Part shown: piece after piece, positions 51,408-60,348 of the stretch
Layout of the letters: every line of letters starts with the position of its first letter
How positions within the stretch are numbered: position 1 is the stretch's first letter
Source of the DNA: Marivita sp. XM-24bin2
GTDB taxonomy: Bacteria > Pseudomonadota > Alphaproteobacteria > Rhodobacterales > Rhodobacteraceae
Reading direction: 5' to 3'
Assembly (NCBI GenBank): GCA_003149565.1
Contig: QCWH01000019.1
Coordinates: 7,663-69,978 of the forward strand
DNA length: 62,316 nt
Program-made: the position numbers and the translations under genes
Notes under the pieces: model-generated
What the model was told of the DNA's origin: nothing
Seen by the model: the letters and a program-made list of their open reading frames with translations, nothing else
The model's database searches: none

Positions 51408-52616
51408 ATGATCCTGACATCGACCGAAAATCAATCCAACTTGCCGCGCTATTTCGCTCAGGTCTTTGCGATGGCAGACCGGCTTCAAAAGGGTCGGATC
51501 GATTTCATTCTCCCGGATGGTCGCCATTTCCGCGCCGATGGCGCAGAGCCTGGGCCGGTGGCTGAGGTGCATGTGCACAACAATGATCTTTTTGCCCGGC
51601 TGATCCGCGATGGTGATCTGGGATTCAGCGATGCTTACCTGGAAGGGTGGTGGAGCACGCCGGATTTGCAGGCGTTCATGGATTTTGTGCATGGCGACAA
51701 CAACGACGTCTATGACAGCTTTCCGGGCATGAAATTCGTTCGCTGGTACGAGCAATTGCGGTTCTGGATGCAGTCGAACTCCAAGCGGCAGGCGAAGAAG
51801 AACATCAGCTACCATTACGATCTTGGTAACGATTTCTACGCGCTCTGGCTGGATGATACGATGACCTATTCGTCGGCCCTGTTTGAGACTGGACAGGAGA
51901 GCACGGAAAAGGCGCAGATCGCAAAATACAAAAGCATGGTCGATCAAATGGGCGCGCAGCCTGGGGATCATGTGCTTGAGATCGGCTGCGGCTGGGGTGG
52001 GTTTGCCGAATACGCGGCCAAGGAGCGGGGCCTGAAAGTGACCGGTCTGACCATCAGCGAAGAGCAGTACAAGTATGCCGTTGACCGGATTGCAAAGGCG
52101 GGTTTGTCGGATCGTGTGACTTTCAAGCTGCAGGATTACCGCGACGAAACCGGCCAATATGATGGGATCGCGTCGATTGAAATGTTCGAAGCAGTCGGAC
52201 AGAAATATTGGCCGACCTACTTCAGATCGGTGAAAAACTGCCTCAAACCGGGTAAGCATGCGACGCTGCAGATCATCACAGTAGAAGAAGCACGCTGGGA
52301 AATTTACAATCGCGGCGTTGATTTTATTCAGAAATATATCTTCCCCGGCGGGATGCTGCCCAGTCCAGGTGTGTTGCGGAAAGAGATCGAGTCAGCGGGT
52401 CTCAGCGTCGCGCGTTCGATCGAGTTTGGCGAGAGCTACAGTCAGACGCTTCGACGTTGGCACGAAACCTTCAATGAAAAATGGGATCAGGTGGCCGGAT
52501 TGGGATTCGACGAAAGATTTCGCCGGATGTGGAATTTTTATCTGACCTCTTGCGCGGCAACCTTCCATAGCGGAAACTGCGATGTAACGCAGATAACCAT
52601 CACGAGACCAAGTTAG
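51408..52616 (+). CDS. cfa: Cyclopropane-fatty-acyl-phospholipid synthase
   Basis: A 402-residue SAM-dependent enzyme that adds a methylene bridge to unsaturated phospholipid chains, hardening membranes to stress. The SAM motif is LEIGCGWGGFAEYAA near residue 186; SYHYDLGNDFYALWLD and FQKYIFPGG-like (FIQKYIFPGG) are family hallmarks. The gene abuts trgA: trgA starts at the next base after the TAG. No strong Shine-Dalgarno sequence is visible before the ATG. It may belong to the photooxidative-stress response, as photolyase and cfa do in Rhodobacter, but no clear RpoE-type promoter was found. Confidence 0.95.
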   Translation: MILTSTENQSNLPRYFAQVFAMADRLQKGRIDFILPDGRHFRADGAEPGPVAEVHVHNNDLFARLIRDGDLGFSDAYLEGWWSTPDLQAFMDFVHGDNNDVYDSFPGMKFVRWYEQLRFWMQSNSKRQAKKNISYHYDLGNDFYALWLDDTMTYSSALFETGQESTEKAQIAKYKSMVDQMGAQPGDHVLEIGCGWGGFAEYAAKERGLKVTGLTISEEQYKYAVDRIAKAGLSDRVTFKLQDYRDETGQYDGIASIEMFEAVGQKYWPTYFRSVKNCLKPGKHATLQIITVEEARWEIYNRGVDFIQKYIFPGGMLPSPGVLRKEIESAGLSVARSIEFGESYSQTLRRWHETFNEKWDQVAGLGFDERFRRMWNFYLTSCAATFHSGNCDVTQITITRPS

Positions 52617-53057
52617 ATGCCCACCGCCGCCAAAGCCGTTGCCGCACTCTGTTTGGCTGCTTTGGGATATCTGGCGTCTGAGCTTGTGAAAACGCTTCTT
52701 CCTGCGAGTACGAATTTCGGTCTGTTTTCTGAATTCAATGCGGCGATCGGGGCCTTGGTGGGCTGGATCGTTGTCGGAAACCGCGCTGGGCGGGGCACGA
52801 AGGATGCACTTGCCAATGGTTTGACCGGTGTGGCGGCGTTGATCTTTTGGTGCTTGTTCGTCCAAGCCTGCCTTGAGATGTTCGATCTGTCGATGAAGCG
52901 CAGGTATGATGGTCCTGTTGAGGCGTTTTCAGCCATTTTCGAGATCGGCATTGAATACAGTACGCTGCTGGTGAACCCGATGATCATCTCGACGCTGCTG
53001 ATCGGCGCCTTGCTGACCGGTTATTTCTCAGAATATGCAGCGCGGCGCTGGAAATAG
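52617..53057 (+). CDS. trgA: Tellurite resistance protein TrgA
   Basis: A 146-residue membrane protein with four helices (about residues 4-24, 38-56, 67-90, 115-140). It has the TrgA start MPTAAKAVAALCLAALG and is placed directly before a TrgB homologue and cysK, the order of the Rhodobacter sphaeroides trgAB-cysK tellurite resistance locus. The mechanism of TrgA is not known. It starts at the first base after the cfa stop codon and is 6 bases from trgB, so all are probably one transcript. Confidence 0.87.
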   Translation: MPTAAKAVAALCLAALGYLASELVKTLLPASTNFGLFSEFNAAIGALVGWIVVGNRAGRGTKDALANGLTGVAALIFWCLFVQACLEMFDLSMKRRYDGPVEAFSAIFEIGIEYSTLLVNPMIISTLLIGALLTGYFSEYAARRWK

Positions 53058-53063
53058 ATCGGT

Positions 53064-54200
53064 TTGGCGCGCCTGTTCTTCTACGGCACATTGTGCCACA
53101 TCCCTTTGCTGGAAGCGGTTCTTGGAGAGGCGCCATCTGCGTTGATGTCGCGGTTGCAAAGCGCTGATTTGCCAGATCATCGTGTGTCTTGGGTCAAGGA
53201 TGAGCCCTATCCGATGATCGAACAAGCGCCCGGATTTGTGGCGCATGGGATCTTGTTGGACGGCGTCACGGAAGATGAAGAAGAGCGCCTAAGATATTAT
53301 GAAGGCGCGTTTTCCTACCATCTAAGTGAGATCACTGTTATCTCTGATGGAAAAGCTGTTGCAGCGCTTTGTTTTTATCCCATGTCCTCGGATCAGGTGC
53401 GTGGTGCCGACTGGATGCTGGACGATTGGGTTCGTGGTTGGGGCGAAATGGCCGTTGGTGCGGCGCGGGATGTGATGGCACGGCGCGCGCGTTATGATGC
53501 GGAAACTGCAGCAAACCTGCGACCATTTTTCATGGCGCGGCACTGGTCGCGGATGCTTGCGCGGCAGGGTGTTGGACCCTCCACGCAGCGGCATACGACA
53601 CGCGATGGAGACGTCACGCTGCACCACAGGGCGGAAGGCTACAAAGGATTTTTTGAACTGGCTGAGTTTCAGTTTGATCATCGGCGTTTTGATGGGACAC
53701 GTAGCCCACGCATCACACGCGAGGCCTTCCTGGCCTTCGATGCGGCGCTGGTGCTGCCTTATGATCCGGCGAGCGATCAAGTTCTCCTGATCGAGCAACT
53801 GCGTTTTGGTCCGCTTTGGCGAGACGATCCGCAGCCTTGGGTGTTCGAGCCCATCGCTGGTCTTGTTGATGCCGGAGAGGACCCGGAAGACACGGCACGG
53901 CGAGAGGCGATGGAGGAGAGCGGGCTGCGGCTCGGTGCGTTGGAGCCTATGGTGCAGGTCTATGCATCCCCAGGGTACTCGACAGAGTTTTTCCATTGTT
54001 TTCTTGGTGTTGTCGACCTTTCTGAATTTTGTGCTTCACGCAATGGCCTGGCATCTGAGCACGAAGATATCCGCAGTCATGTCATGCCGTTCGATCAGGC
54101 GATGGCATTGGTTCAAAGTGGTGAGATCAATACCGGGCCTCTGATCATGATGCTTTACTGGCTTGCCGCTGAGCGCAGTAGATTGCGCGCCTCTGCTTGA
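53064..54200 (+). CDS. trgB: TrgB: gamma-glutamylcyclotransferase-like plus Nudix hydrolase
   Basis: A 378-residue two-domain protein. Residues 1-115 match the AIG2/GGCT fold (LFFYGTLCH at the N-terminus). Residues about 190-375 form a Nudix domain with the box GLVDAGEDPEDTARREAMEESGL (in part REAMEESG), close to ADP-ribose pyrophosphatases; EPIAGLVDAGE is the family entry. It begins with TTG at 53064, 6 bases after trgA. In Rhodobacter trgB contributes to tellurite resistance. How the two activities are joined is not established. Confidence 0.87.
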   Translation: MARLFFYGTLCHIPLLEAVLGEAPSALMSRLQSADLPDHRVSWVKDEPYPMIEQAPGFVAHGILLDGVTEDEEERLRYYEGAFSYHLSEITVISDGKAVAALCFYPMSSDQVRGADWMLDDWVRGWGEMAVGAARDVMARRARYDAETAANLRPFFMARHWSRMLARQGVGPSTQRHTTRDGDVTLHHRAEGYKGFFELAEFQFDHRRFDGTRSPRITREAFLAFDAALVLPYDPASDQVLLIEQLRFGPLWRDDPQPWVFEPIAGLVDAGEDPEDTARREAMEESGLRLGALEPMVQVYASPGYSTEFFHCFLGVVDLSEFCASRNGLASEHEDIRSHVMPFDQAMALVQSGEINTGPLIMMLYWLAAERSRLRASA

Positions 54201-54253
54201 GTTCCTGTTTCAGCAAGCCTACACCCAAACAAACCTAATTTTACGGGGGCACC

Positions 54254-55288
54254 ATGCGTTTTTCCGGTGAACTGGCCGAGGCTGTCGGCAACACGCCATT
54301 GATCAAGCTGCGCAAGGCGAGCGAACTGACCGGCTGTACCATTCTGGGCAAAGCTGAATTCCTGAACCCCGGTCAGTCGGTCAAGGATCGCGCTGCGTTG
54401 TTCATCATCAAGGACGCCATTGCCAAAGGTCTACTGACGCCGGGCGGTACGATTGTTGAGGGCACCGCGGGCAACACCGGCATCGGGCTGGCGCTTGTTG
54501 GTGCGTCAATGGGCTTTAAGACGGTAATCGTGATCCCCGAGACCCAGAGCCAGGAAAAGAAAGACATGCTGCGGCTTGCCGGAGCAGAATTGGTCGAAGT
54601 TCCGGCGGCACCTTACAAGAACCCGAACAATTATGTCCGTTATTCCGGGCGTCTGGCCGAAGAGATGGCGCGGCGGAGCAACGAAGGGGTGATTTGGGCC
54701 AATCAGTTTGACAATGTGTCCAATCGCCAGGCGCATATCGAGACAACTGGGCCGGAGATCTGGGAGCAGACCGACGGTAAAATCGATGGCTTTATCTGCG
54801 CCGTTGGATCGGGTGGCACTCTGGCTGGGGTGGCTGAGGTGTTGCAGCCAAAGGGGGTCAAGATCGGTTTGGCTGACCCGATGGGCTCGGCGCTTTACTC
54901 TTACTACACCAGCGGAGAGTTCAAGCCTGAGGGTGGGTCGATCACTGAAGGGATCGGGCAGGGGCGAGTGACCGCCAATCTCGAAGGCCTCAAACCTGAC
55001 GTGGCCTACCAGATCCCAGATGCCGAGGCTCTGCCAATCGTGTTTGATCTCTTGGCCGAAGAAGGTCTCTGCCTCGGGGGGTCTTCCGGAATCAACGTGG
55101 CCGGTGCCATCCGTCTCGCAAATGATTTGGGACCGGGTCATACCATCGTGACGATCCTGTGTGATTACGGCACGCGCTATCAGTCCAAACTGTTCAACCC
55201 CCAGTTTCTGCGAGAAAAGGACTTGCCGGTGCCAGCGTGGATGGACGGAGAGCAGGGCGACATCCCTACGGTCTTTGAGGACGTCTGA
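54254..55288 (+). CDS. cysK: Cysteine synthase A (O-acetylserine sulfhydrylase)
   Basis: A 344-residue PLP enzyme making cysteine from O-acetylserine and sulfide. PLP lysine is K44 in NPGQSVKDRAA, substrate loop EGTAGNTGIG near residue 75, and phosphate cradle GSGGTLAGV near 185. The C-terminus is longer than E. coli CysK. Overexpressed cysK relieves tellurite toxicity in several bacteria, consistent with its place after trgA and trgB. Its stop overlaps the next ATG (TGATG). Confidence 0.95.
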   Translation: MRFSGELAEAVGNTPLIKLRKASELTGCTILGKAEFLNPGQSVKDRAALFIIKDAIAKGLLTPGGTIVEGTAGNTGIGLALVGASMGFKTVIVIPETQSQEKKDMLRLAGAELVEVPAAPYKNPNNYVRYSGRLAEEMARRSNEGVIWANQFDNVSNRQAHIETTGPEIWEQTDGKIDGFICAVGSGGTLAGVAEVLQPKGVKIGLADPMGSALYSYYTSGEFKPEGGSITEGIGQGRVTANLEGLKPDVAYQIPDAEALPIVFDLLAEEGLCLGGSSGINVAGAIRLANDLGPGHTIVTILCDYGTRYQSKLFNPQFLREKDLPVPAWMDGEQGDIPTVFEDV

Positions 55289-57654
55289 TGCGCCTGCTCG
55301 CAGCGCTTCGGGCGGCGACGCTTCTTGCTTTGCTGGCTGCGTCGTCGCTTTGGGCGCAAACCGAACAGATGGATTTCTCGGCATGGGAGCAATTGGCCTC
55401 CCGTGCGGAAACCGCCGTGGAAACACGCGATGTGTCGACCGATGCGCTCGAAGACCTGCGCGCCGACCTGTCCGATTATCGCGAAAGATTGCTTGGCGTT
55501 GAAAGCGAGCGCGACCCGCGCCTCGCAACGCTGCAGGCGCAGCTTGAGGCCTTGGGCGCGGCTCCGGAAGATGGCTCTGAGCCTGAGGAGATTGCGCAGC
55601 GCAGACAAGAGTTGCAACGTCAGATCAGTCAGCTTCAAGCACCGCTCTTGCGGGCAGAAGAGGCGTATAGTCGCGCCGACGGACTGATTGCCGCCATTGA
55701 CGAGATCATTCGGTCTCGTGAAACCGAGCGCCTGTTGCAGCGCAATCCGGGGCTGCTTGATCCAAGGCTCTGGGCCCCTGCAATCAGCAGCTTTTTTGAG
55801 CCGTTCCAGCGAGTAGCGAGCGAAATACGCGCCAATTGGTCCAACGAGGTGCGGCGACAGACCCTTCTGGATCAGCTGCCGGTGATCTTGCTCCTGATCG
55901 TGTTGGCAGGCCTTTTGGTGTTCCGCGCGCCAAAGCTTGTGGACCGACTGGGTGTCTGGTTGCGGTCAAAGACACGTCGTGGAACCGGCTTCTGGAGCAG
56001 TCTTTTATCGCTGTTGAGGCTGACGCTACCGACCGGGGGATTGCTGCTGTTCGTTCTGGCCCTCAGCATGAGCGGCCTTCTTGGATCACGGGGCTCGACG
56101 ATTGTATTCGTTCTGCCGGTCATGTTGTTTGTCGTGCTGCTGGCGCGATGGTTGGCCGCCGAGACGTTTTCCAGCGACGACGAGATCAGCACGATCTCAC
56201 TGACTCAGGAGCGACGCACCGAAGCACGTTACTACGTCAATTCGCTCTCATGGTTGCTCGCTTTTAACACGCTGTTCGCCTACCTGAGCGAAATCGGTGA
56301 ATGGGCCATTGAAACGCGCGCCATTCTTGGCTTCGTCATTCATTTGCTTTGTGGATTGATTCTGTTCCGACTTGGACAGATCCTGCGCCAGGCCGGGCCG
56401 TTGACTGACGACGCCGAGCATGACGAGGACGGTGCACAATTGCTGTCCTTTCCATCGCGGCTGGCCCGTATGGCGGGGCAGGCGGCGATGCTGGTCGGTT
56501 TGGTTGGTCCGATCCTGTCGCTGGTCGGGTACGTCAATATTGCAGATGCACTGATCTTCCCGACCATTCTGACGCTTGGCTTGTTTGCTGGTCTGTTGTT
56601 GCTACAGCGCTTGACGCGTGACCTGTATCATCTGGTGACTGGTGCGCCGCTCGATGAGGCGCGCAGTCTGCTTCCCGTTCTCTCTGGCAGCATTTTGATG
56701 CTCATATCACTGCCGGTGCTGGCATTGATCTGGGGTGCCCGGGTGGCAGATCTGACCGAGATTTGGGCGCGGTTTCAGGCTGGTTTCTCTTTTGGTGAAA
56801 CGCGGATTTCGCCAACCGACTTCCTGATGTTCGCCATCGTCTTCGCGATTGGCTTTGTCGTGACCCGATTGCTGCAAAGCGGCTTGCGCGGTTCGGTCCT
56901 GCCGAAAACCCGTATCGACAAGGGTGGTCAGACCGCCATCGTATCTGGGACAGGCTATCTGGGTATTTTTCTGTCGGCCATTGTTGCCATTACCTCAGCC
57001 GGAATTGATCTCACCGCGCTGGCCGTCGTTGCCGGTGCTCTGTCGGTCGGTATCGGTTTTGGCCTGCAGAACATCGTGCAGAACTTTGTCTCCGGGATCA
57101 TTCTGCTGATCGAACGGCCGATCTCGGAAGGGGACTGGATCGAGGTCAATGGCCAGCACGGCACCGTCAAGGATATCTCGGTACGCTCGACGCGGATCGA
57201 AACCTTTGATCGGACCGAAGTCATCGTGCCCAATGCCGATCTGGTGTCGAATTCGGTGACAAACTACACGCGCGGGAACGTCCTTGGGCGGCTTGTGGTG
57301 GACGTGGGGGTTGCCTACGGAACCGACACGCGCAAGGTCGAAGACATTCTTTACAAGATCGCCCGTAATCACGACATGGTTCTGATGAACCCCGAACCAT
57401 TTGTGCATTTCAAAGGCTTTGGCGCGGATTCCCTCGATTTTGACGTGCGGGTGATCTTGCGGGATGTGACGCAGATCCTGGTCGTACGCACAGAGATCAA
57501 TCATCAGATCGCCGAAGCATTCAAACGCGAAGGCATCGAGATTCCCTTTGCGCAGCGCGATATCTGGTTGCGCAACCCTGAAACACTATCTGCAGGTCTG
57601 GGCAACAAGACCGATGCAGATCAGACCTCAGACCCCAAGGAGCCATCATCGTGA
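55288..57654 (+). CDS. Large MscS-type mechanosensitive channel family protein
   Basis: A 788-residue protein. A signal peptide (about residues 1-23) leads to a periplasmic coiled-coil domain of the DUF3772 kind (30-150), about ten or eleven membrane helices, and a C-terminal MscS domain (about 560-760). The pore helix GIGFGLQNIVQNFVSG and the beta-domain motif DWIEVNGQHGTV and VPNADLVSN are clear. Such large relatives of MscK release solutes under osmotic downshock. Translation is coupled to cysK by TGATG and to the next gene by a GTGA overlap. Confidence 0.92.
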   Translation: MRLLAALRAATLLALLAASSLWAQTEQMDFSAWEQLASRAETAVETRDVSTDALEDLRADLSDYRERLLGVESERDPRLATLQAQLEALGAAPEDGSEPEEIAQRRQELQRQISQLQAPLLRAEEAYSRADGLIAAIDEIIRSRETERLLQRNPGLLDPRLWAPAISSFFEPFQRVASEIRANWSNEVRRQTLLDQLPVILLLIVLAGLLVFRAPKLVDRLGVWLRSKTRRGTGFWSSLLSLLRLTLPTGGLLLFVLALSMSGLLGSRGSTIVFVLPVMLFVVLLARWLAAETFSSDDEISTISLTQERRTEARYYVNSLSWLLAFNTLFAYLSEIGEWAIETRAILGFVIHLLCGLILFRLGQILRQAGPLTDDAEHDEDGAQLLSFPSRLARMAGQAAMLVGLVGPILSLVGYVNIADALIFPTILTLGLFAGLLLLQRLTRDLYHLVTGAPLDEARSLLPVLSGSILMLISLPVLALIWGARVADLTEIWARFQAGFSFGETRISPTDFLMFAIVFAIGFVVTRLLQSGLRGSVLPKTRIDKGGQTAIVSGTGYLGIFLSAIVAITSAGIDLTALAVVAGALSVGIGFGLQNIVQNFVSGIILLIERPISEGDWIEVNGQHGTVKDISVRSTRIETFDRTEVIVPNADLVSNSVTNYTRGNVLGRLVVDVGVAYGTDTRKVEDILYKIARNHDMVLMNPEPFVHFKGFGADSLDFDVRVILRDVTQILVVRTEINHQIAEAFKREGIEIPFAQRDIWLRNPETLSAGLGNKTDADQTSDPKEPSS

Positions 57655-58379
57655 CCGAGCCGTCCGAACCGCTTTACCGCACCGATGCCTATGCCCGCGA
57701 GAGCGCGGGGCGGGTGCTGTCTCACACGGAAGAAGGCGGCGTTGTTCTGGATACATCGCTGTTCTATCCCACAGGCGGAGGACAGCCCGGCGACAGCGGG
57801 TGGATTGATTGGGATGGCACAACACTGGCGATTGCAACAACTGTCAAAGGCCGCGCCGGAGAGAGTGTTCTGGTTCCGGCAGAACCCACTCGGCTTCCTC
57901 CGGTCGGCGCGCATGTGGTGCAGCGGCTGGATTGGGAGCGGCGTCACAAGCACATGCGCGTCCATACCGCGCTGCATTTGCTTTCCGTGGTCATCCCCTT
58001 GCCGGTCACCGGGGGAGCTATCGGTGCAGCACGGGGGCGGCTTGATTTCATGATGCCGGAACCGCCGGACAACCGGGATGCGCTGGAAGATGCGTTGAAC
58101 GCGCTGATTGACCGGGATCTCGTGGTCAGCGAAAGCTGGATCACCGATGCCGAGTTGGATGCAAACCCGTCGCTGGTCAAAACCATGTCGGTGCATCCCC
58201 CGCGCGGCAGCGGTCGCGTGCGTCTCGTGCGTATTGGTGATCAAGACGAGCAGGTCGATCTGCAGCCCTGTGGCGGCACACATGTGGCCCGCACGGGCGA
58301 AATCGGCCGGATCGTGTTCGGCAAGATCGAGAACAAGGGTAAGCAAAACCGCCGAGTGAACATCGCGCTTGAAGCATGA
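57651..58379 (+). CDS. Alanyl-tRNA editing protein (AlaX-type)
   Basis: A 242-residue free-standing editing domain related to the C-terminal part of alanyl-tRNA synthetase. It removes serine or glycine wrongly attached to tRNA(Ala). Zinc ligands are H105 and H109 (HTALH) and C207 and H211 (CGGTH). It opens with GTG overlapping the MscS gene stop (GTGA) and closes with ATGA overlapping the next gene. The N-terminal TGGGQPGDSG motif is typical. Placement after cysK links it to serine/cysteine metabolism, which may be chance. Confidence 0.93.
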   Translation: MTEPSEPLYRTDAYARESAGRVLSHTEEGGVVLDTSLFYPTGGGQPGDSGWIDWDGTTLAIATTVKGRAGESVLVPAEPTRLPPVGAHVVQRLDWERRHKHMRVHTALHLLSVVIPLPVTGGAIGAARGRLDFMMPEPPDNRDALEDALNALIDRDLVVSESWITDAELDANPSLVKTMSVHPPRGSGRVRLVRIGDQDEQVDLQPCGGTHVARTGEIGRIVFGKIENKGKQNRRVNIALEA

Positions 58380-58753
58380 CCCGCCGCGCGGTGTTTCTGA
58401 GTGTCGGCGGCTTTGTCGGACTCATCGGGATCGTCCTGCTGGTGGCTCCGGGCAGCTATTTTCAACTCTATGCGACTGACTACTCAACCGGTATGGATCT
58501 CCCGGCCCGACGCTTTGCCCCGGCCGTTCTGGCCCTTGGTGCTCTTCTGATCAGCGCAAGCGCGGTGGAGCCTGGCCCGTTTTTGGAACGGCTGTGCCTG
58601 ATCAGCGCAGGCGCGTTTCTGGGTGTCGCGATCACCGGCATACACGCCTGGAGCACCGGCATCGCTCGTCCGGCCATTCTGGGGGCTGCCGCTGTCGAAC
58701 TGGTGGTTGCGATAGTTTTTGTCTGGCTGTGGGCGCGCAGCCGCAGTGATTGA
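58376..58753 (+). CDS. Small four-helix membrane protein of unknown function
   Basis: A 125-residue protein with four membrane helices (about 6-26, 48-66, 73-90, 98-120) and a short loop YATDYSTGMDLPARRF after the first. The architecture is like that of the protein at 22418-22792, though sequence likeness is weak. ATG overlaps the AlaX stop (ATGA), so it is the last member of the cysK operon. No function can be given. Confidence 0.75.
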   Translation: MTRRAVFLSVGGFVGLIGIVLLVAPGSYFQLYATDYSTGMDLPARRFAPAVLALGALLISASAVEPGPFLERLCLISAGAFLGVAITGIHAWSTGIARPAILGAAAVELVVAIVFVWLWARSRSD

Positions 58754-58822
58754 TGGAAAGTTGTCACCAAACGCAAGAAACGCCCTTGCATCCCCCCAAC
58801 GGTTTCTTCTAAACACCGCCTC

Positions 58823-58912
58823 GGACAGGTGGCCGAGTGGTCGAAGGCGCGCGCCTGGAAAGTGCGTAGGCGGGAGACCGTCTCGAGGGTTCGAATCCCT
58901 TCCTGTCCGCCA
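58823..58912 (+). tRNA. tRNA-Ser (anticodon GGA)
   Basis: A 90-nt class II tRNA. Acceptor stem GGACAGG pairs with CCTGTCC, CCA is encoded at 58910-58912, the D arm is GGCCGAGTGGTCGAAGGC, the anticodon stem-loop CGCGC-CTGGAAA-GTGCG places GGA at 58857-58859, the long variable arm is GGCGGGAGACCGTC, and the T arm GGGTTCGAATCCC. It reads UCC and UCU. An integrase gene begins shortly downstream, so it serves as an attachment site. Confidence 0.97.
58887..58912. other. Probable attL of a genomic island (tRNA-Ser 3' end)
   Basis: Tyrosine integrases of this kind commonly use the T arm and 3' end of tRNA genes. The integrase lies 146 bases downstream in the same direction. The tRNA stays intact, as expected when the island's own copy restores it. 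No second copy of this sequence occurs in the window, so attR must lie beyond its right end. Confidence 0.55.
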
Positions 58913-59014
58913 TAAATCTTTAAGTAAGCTGATCGATTTCTGGATTGTTTACAGTAGCTTATATTTAAATTTGAGCTCTTGGCGACGTGCTCGACCATTG
59001 AAATATTTAGATTC

Positions 59015-59035
59015 TGCTACACATCTTGCTACACA
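59015..59035 (+). repeat. Two direct repeats TGCTACACA before the integrase
   Basis: TGCTACACA occurs at 59015-59023 and 59027-59035, exactly 12 bp apart, 24 bases before the integrase ATG. Closely spaced short direct repeats near an integrase are candidate arm-type or autoregulatory binding sites. Confidence 0.5.
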
Positions 59036-59058
59036 ATGGGCGGATGTGGAGGGGTACA

Positions 59059-60348
59059 ATGCAGCTTGTGATGCGGGGGAAGACTTGGCACTTGCGGCGG
59101 CGAGTACCGGCTCGATTTGCCTCGGTGGAGCCGCGACGAGAGGTCTGGGTATCGCTCAAGACCGACTCGCGCCAGCAGGCCACGAAGAAGGCCCCCGCGG
59201 TCTGGGATAGCCTCGTCGCAGGCTGGGAGGCGCAGCTGGCGGGTCGATCTGAAGATGGGGCTGTGCGGCTTGAGACGGCACGGGCTATCGCTGCCAGCCA
59301 TGGGCTGACTTACAAACCCGCCCGCGACCTAGAGGAACTGCCGCTAGAAGAGCTGCTCGCTCGGGTGGAGGTGCTGCAGCGCCGGGACGGCACGATAAAC
59401 GCCGTCGCGGCCCCTGCGGTTCTGGGAACAGTGGAGATACCCTCCATGACCGTTTCTGAGGCGCTGGCCGAGTATTGGGCGCTGACGCCTGACCGGGTCC
59501 GGGGCAAGAGCGCCGACCAGAAGCGCCGCTGGGAGAACCCCCGGAAAAAGGCGGTCCGGAACTTTATCGACGTGGTCGGGGACCGCCCCGTGGCGGCGCT
59601 GACGCGGGCCAATTTCCTCGATTTCCGGTCCTGGTGGCTGGAGCGGATTGCGGAGGAGAACCTGACGCCCAACTCGGCGAACAAGGACCTTATCCATCTC
59701 GCGGATGTTCTGCGGTCCGTGGATGAGTTGAAAGGGCTCGATCTTGACCTGCCTCTGCACAAGCTGACACTGAAGGAAGGCGACAAGGCGGAGCGGGTTC
59801 CCTTTTCGGACAGCTGGGTCCAGGAGAAGCTGCTTGCCGATGGGGCTCTCGCCGGCATGAATGACGAGGCCCGCGCGATCCTGGTCGGGATGATCAACAC
59901 AGGCTACCGCCCGTCTGAGGCGACCGGTCTGACGGCGGACCGCATCCGGCTCGACCATGAGGTGCCGCACTTGGTGATCGCCGCGGACCCGACACGCCAG
60001 ATCAAGAACCGCACCTCCAGGCGCGAGATCCCGCTGACCGGTATCAGCCTTGAGGTTTTTCGGGCCTTTCCAGCGGGCTTCCCCCGCTATCGCGAAAAGC
60101 CAGCCTCCCTGTCCGGGACGGTGAACAGCTATCTCCGCGAGAACGGGCTGATGGAGAGCGACAGGCACGTGATGTACAGCCTGCGGCACAGTTTCGAGGA
60201 TCGGATGCTGCGGGGCCGTATCGATGAGCGCATCAGGCGCGAGTTAATGGGCCATGCCCTCGGTCGACAGAAATACGGCCAGGGCGGTGGTCTGTCCTTC
60301 AAGGCCGGGGAGCTGGCCCGGATCGCGATCGAGGGTGCGTTTCCCTGA
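59059..60348 (+). CDS. Tyrosine-type site-specific integrase (DUF6538 type)
   Basis: A 429-residue phage/island integrase. N-terminal MQLVMRGKTWHLRRRVPA is the DUF6538-like start, a core-binding domain spans about 125-225, and the catalytic domain follows. Visible active residues: R in NTGYRPSEATGL, K/R in QIKNRTSRREIPL, YSLRHSFEDRM (HxxR box with Tyr in the first place), GH in LMGHALG and the likely nucleophile Y in KYGQGG. GGAGGGG lies 4 bases before the ATG at 59059. It lies just after tRNA-Ser and reads away from it. Confidence 0.92.
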   Translation: MQLVMRGKTWHLRRRVPARFASVEPRREVWVSLKTDSRQQATKKAPAVWDSLVAGWEAQLAGRSEDGAVRLETARAIAASHGLTYKPARDLEELPLEELLARVEVLQRRDGTINAVAAPAVLGTVEIPSMTVSEALAEYWALTPDRVRGKSADQKRRWENPRKKAVRNFIDVVGDRPVAALTRANFLDFRSWWLERIAEENLTPNSANKDLIHLADVLRSVDELKGLDLDLPLHKLTLKEGDKAERVPFSDSWVQEKLLADGALAGMNDEARAILVGMINTGYRPSEATGLTADRIRLDHEVPHLVIAADPTRQIKNRTSRREIPLTGISLEVFRAFPAGFPRYREKPASLSGTVNSYLRENGLMESDRHVMYSLRHSFEDRMLRGRIDERIRRELMGHALGRQKYGQGGGLSFKAGELARIAIEGAFP

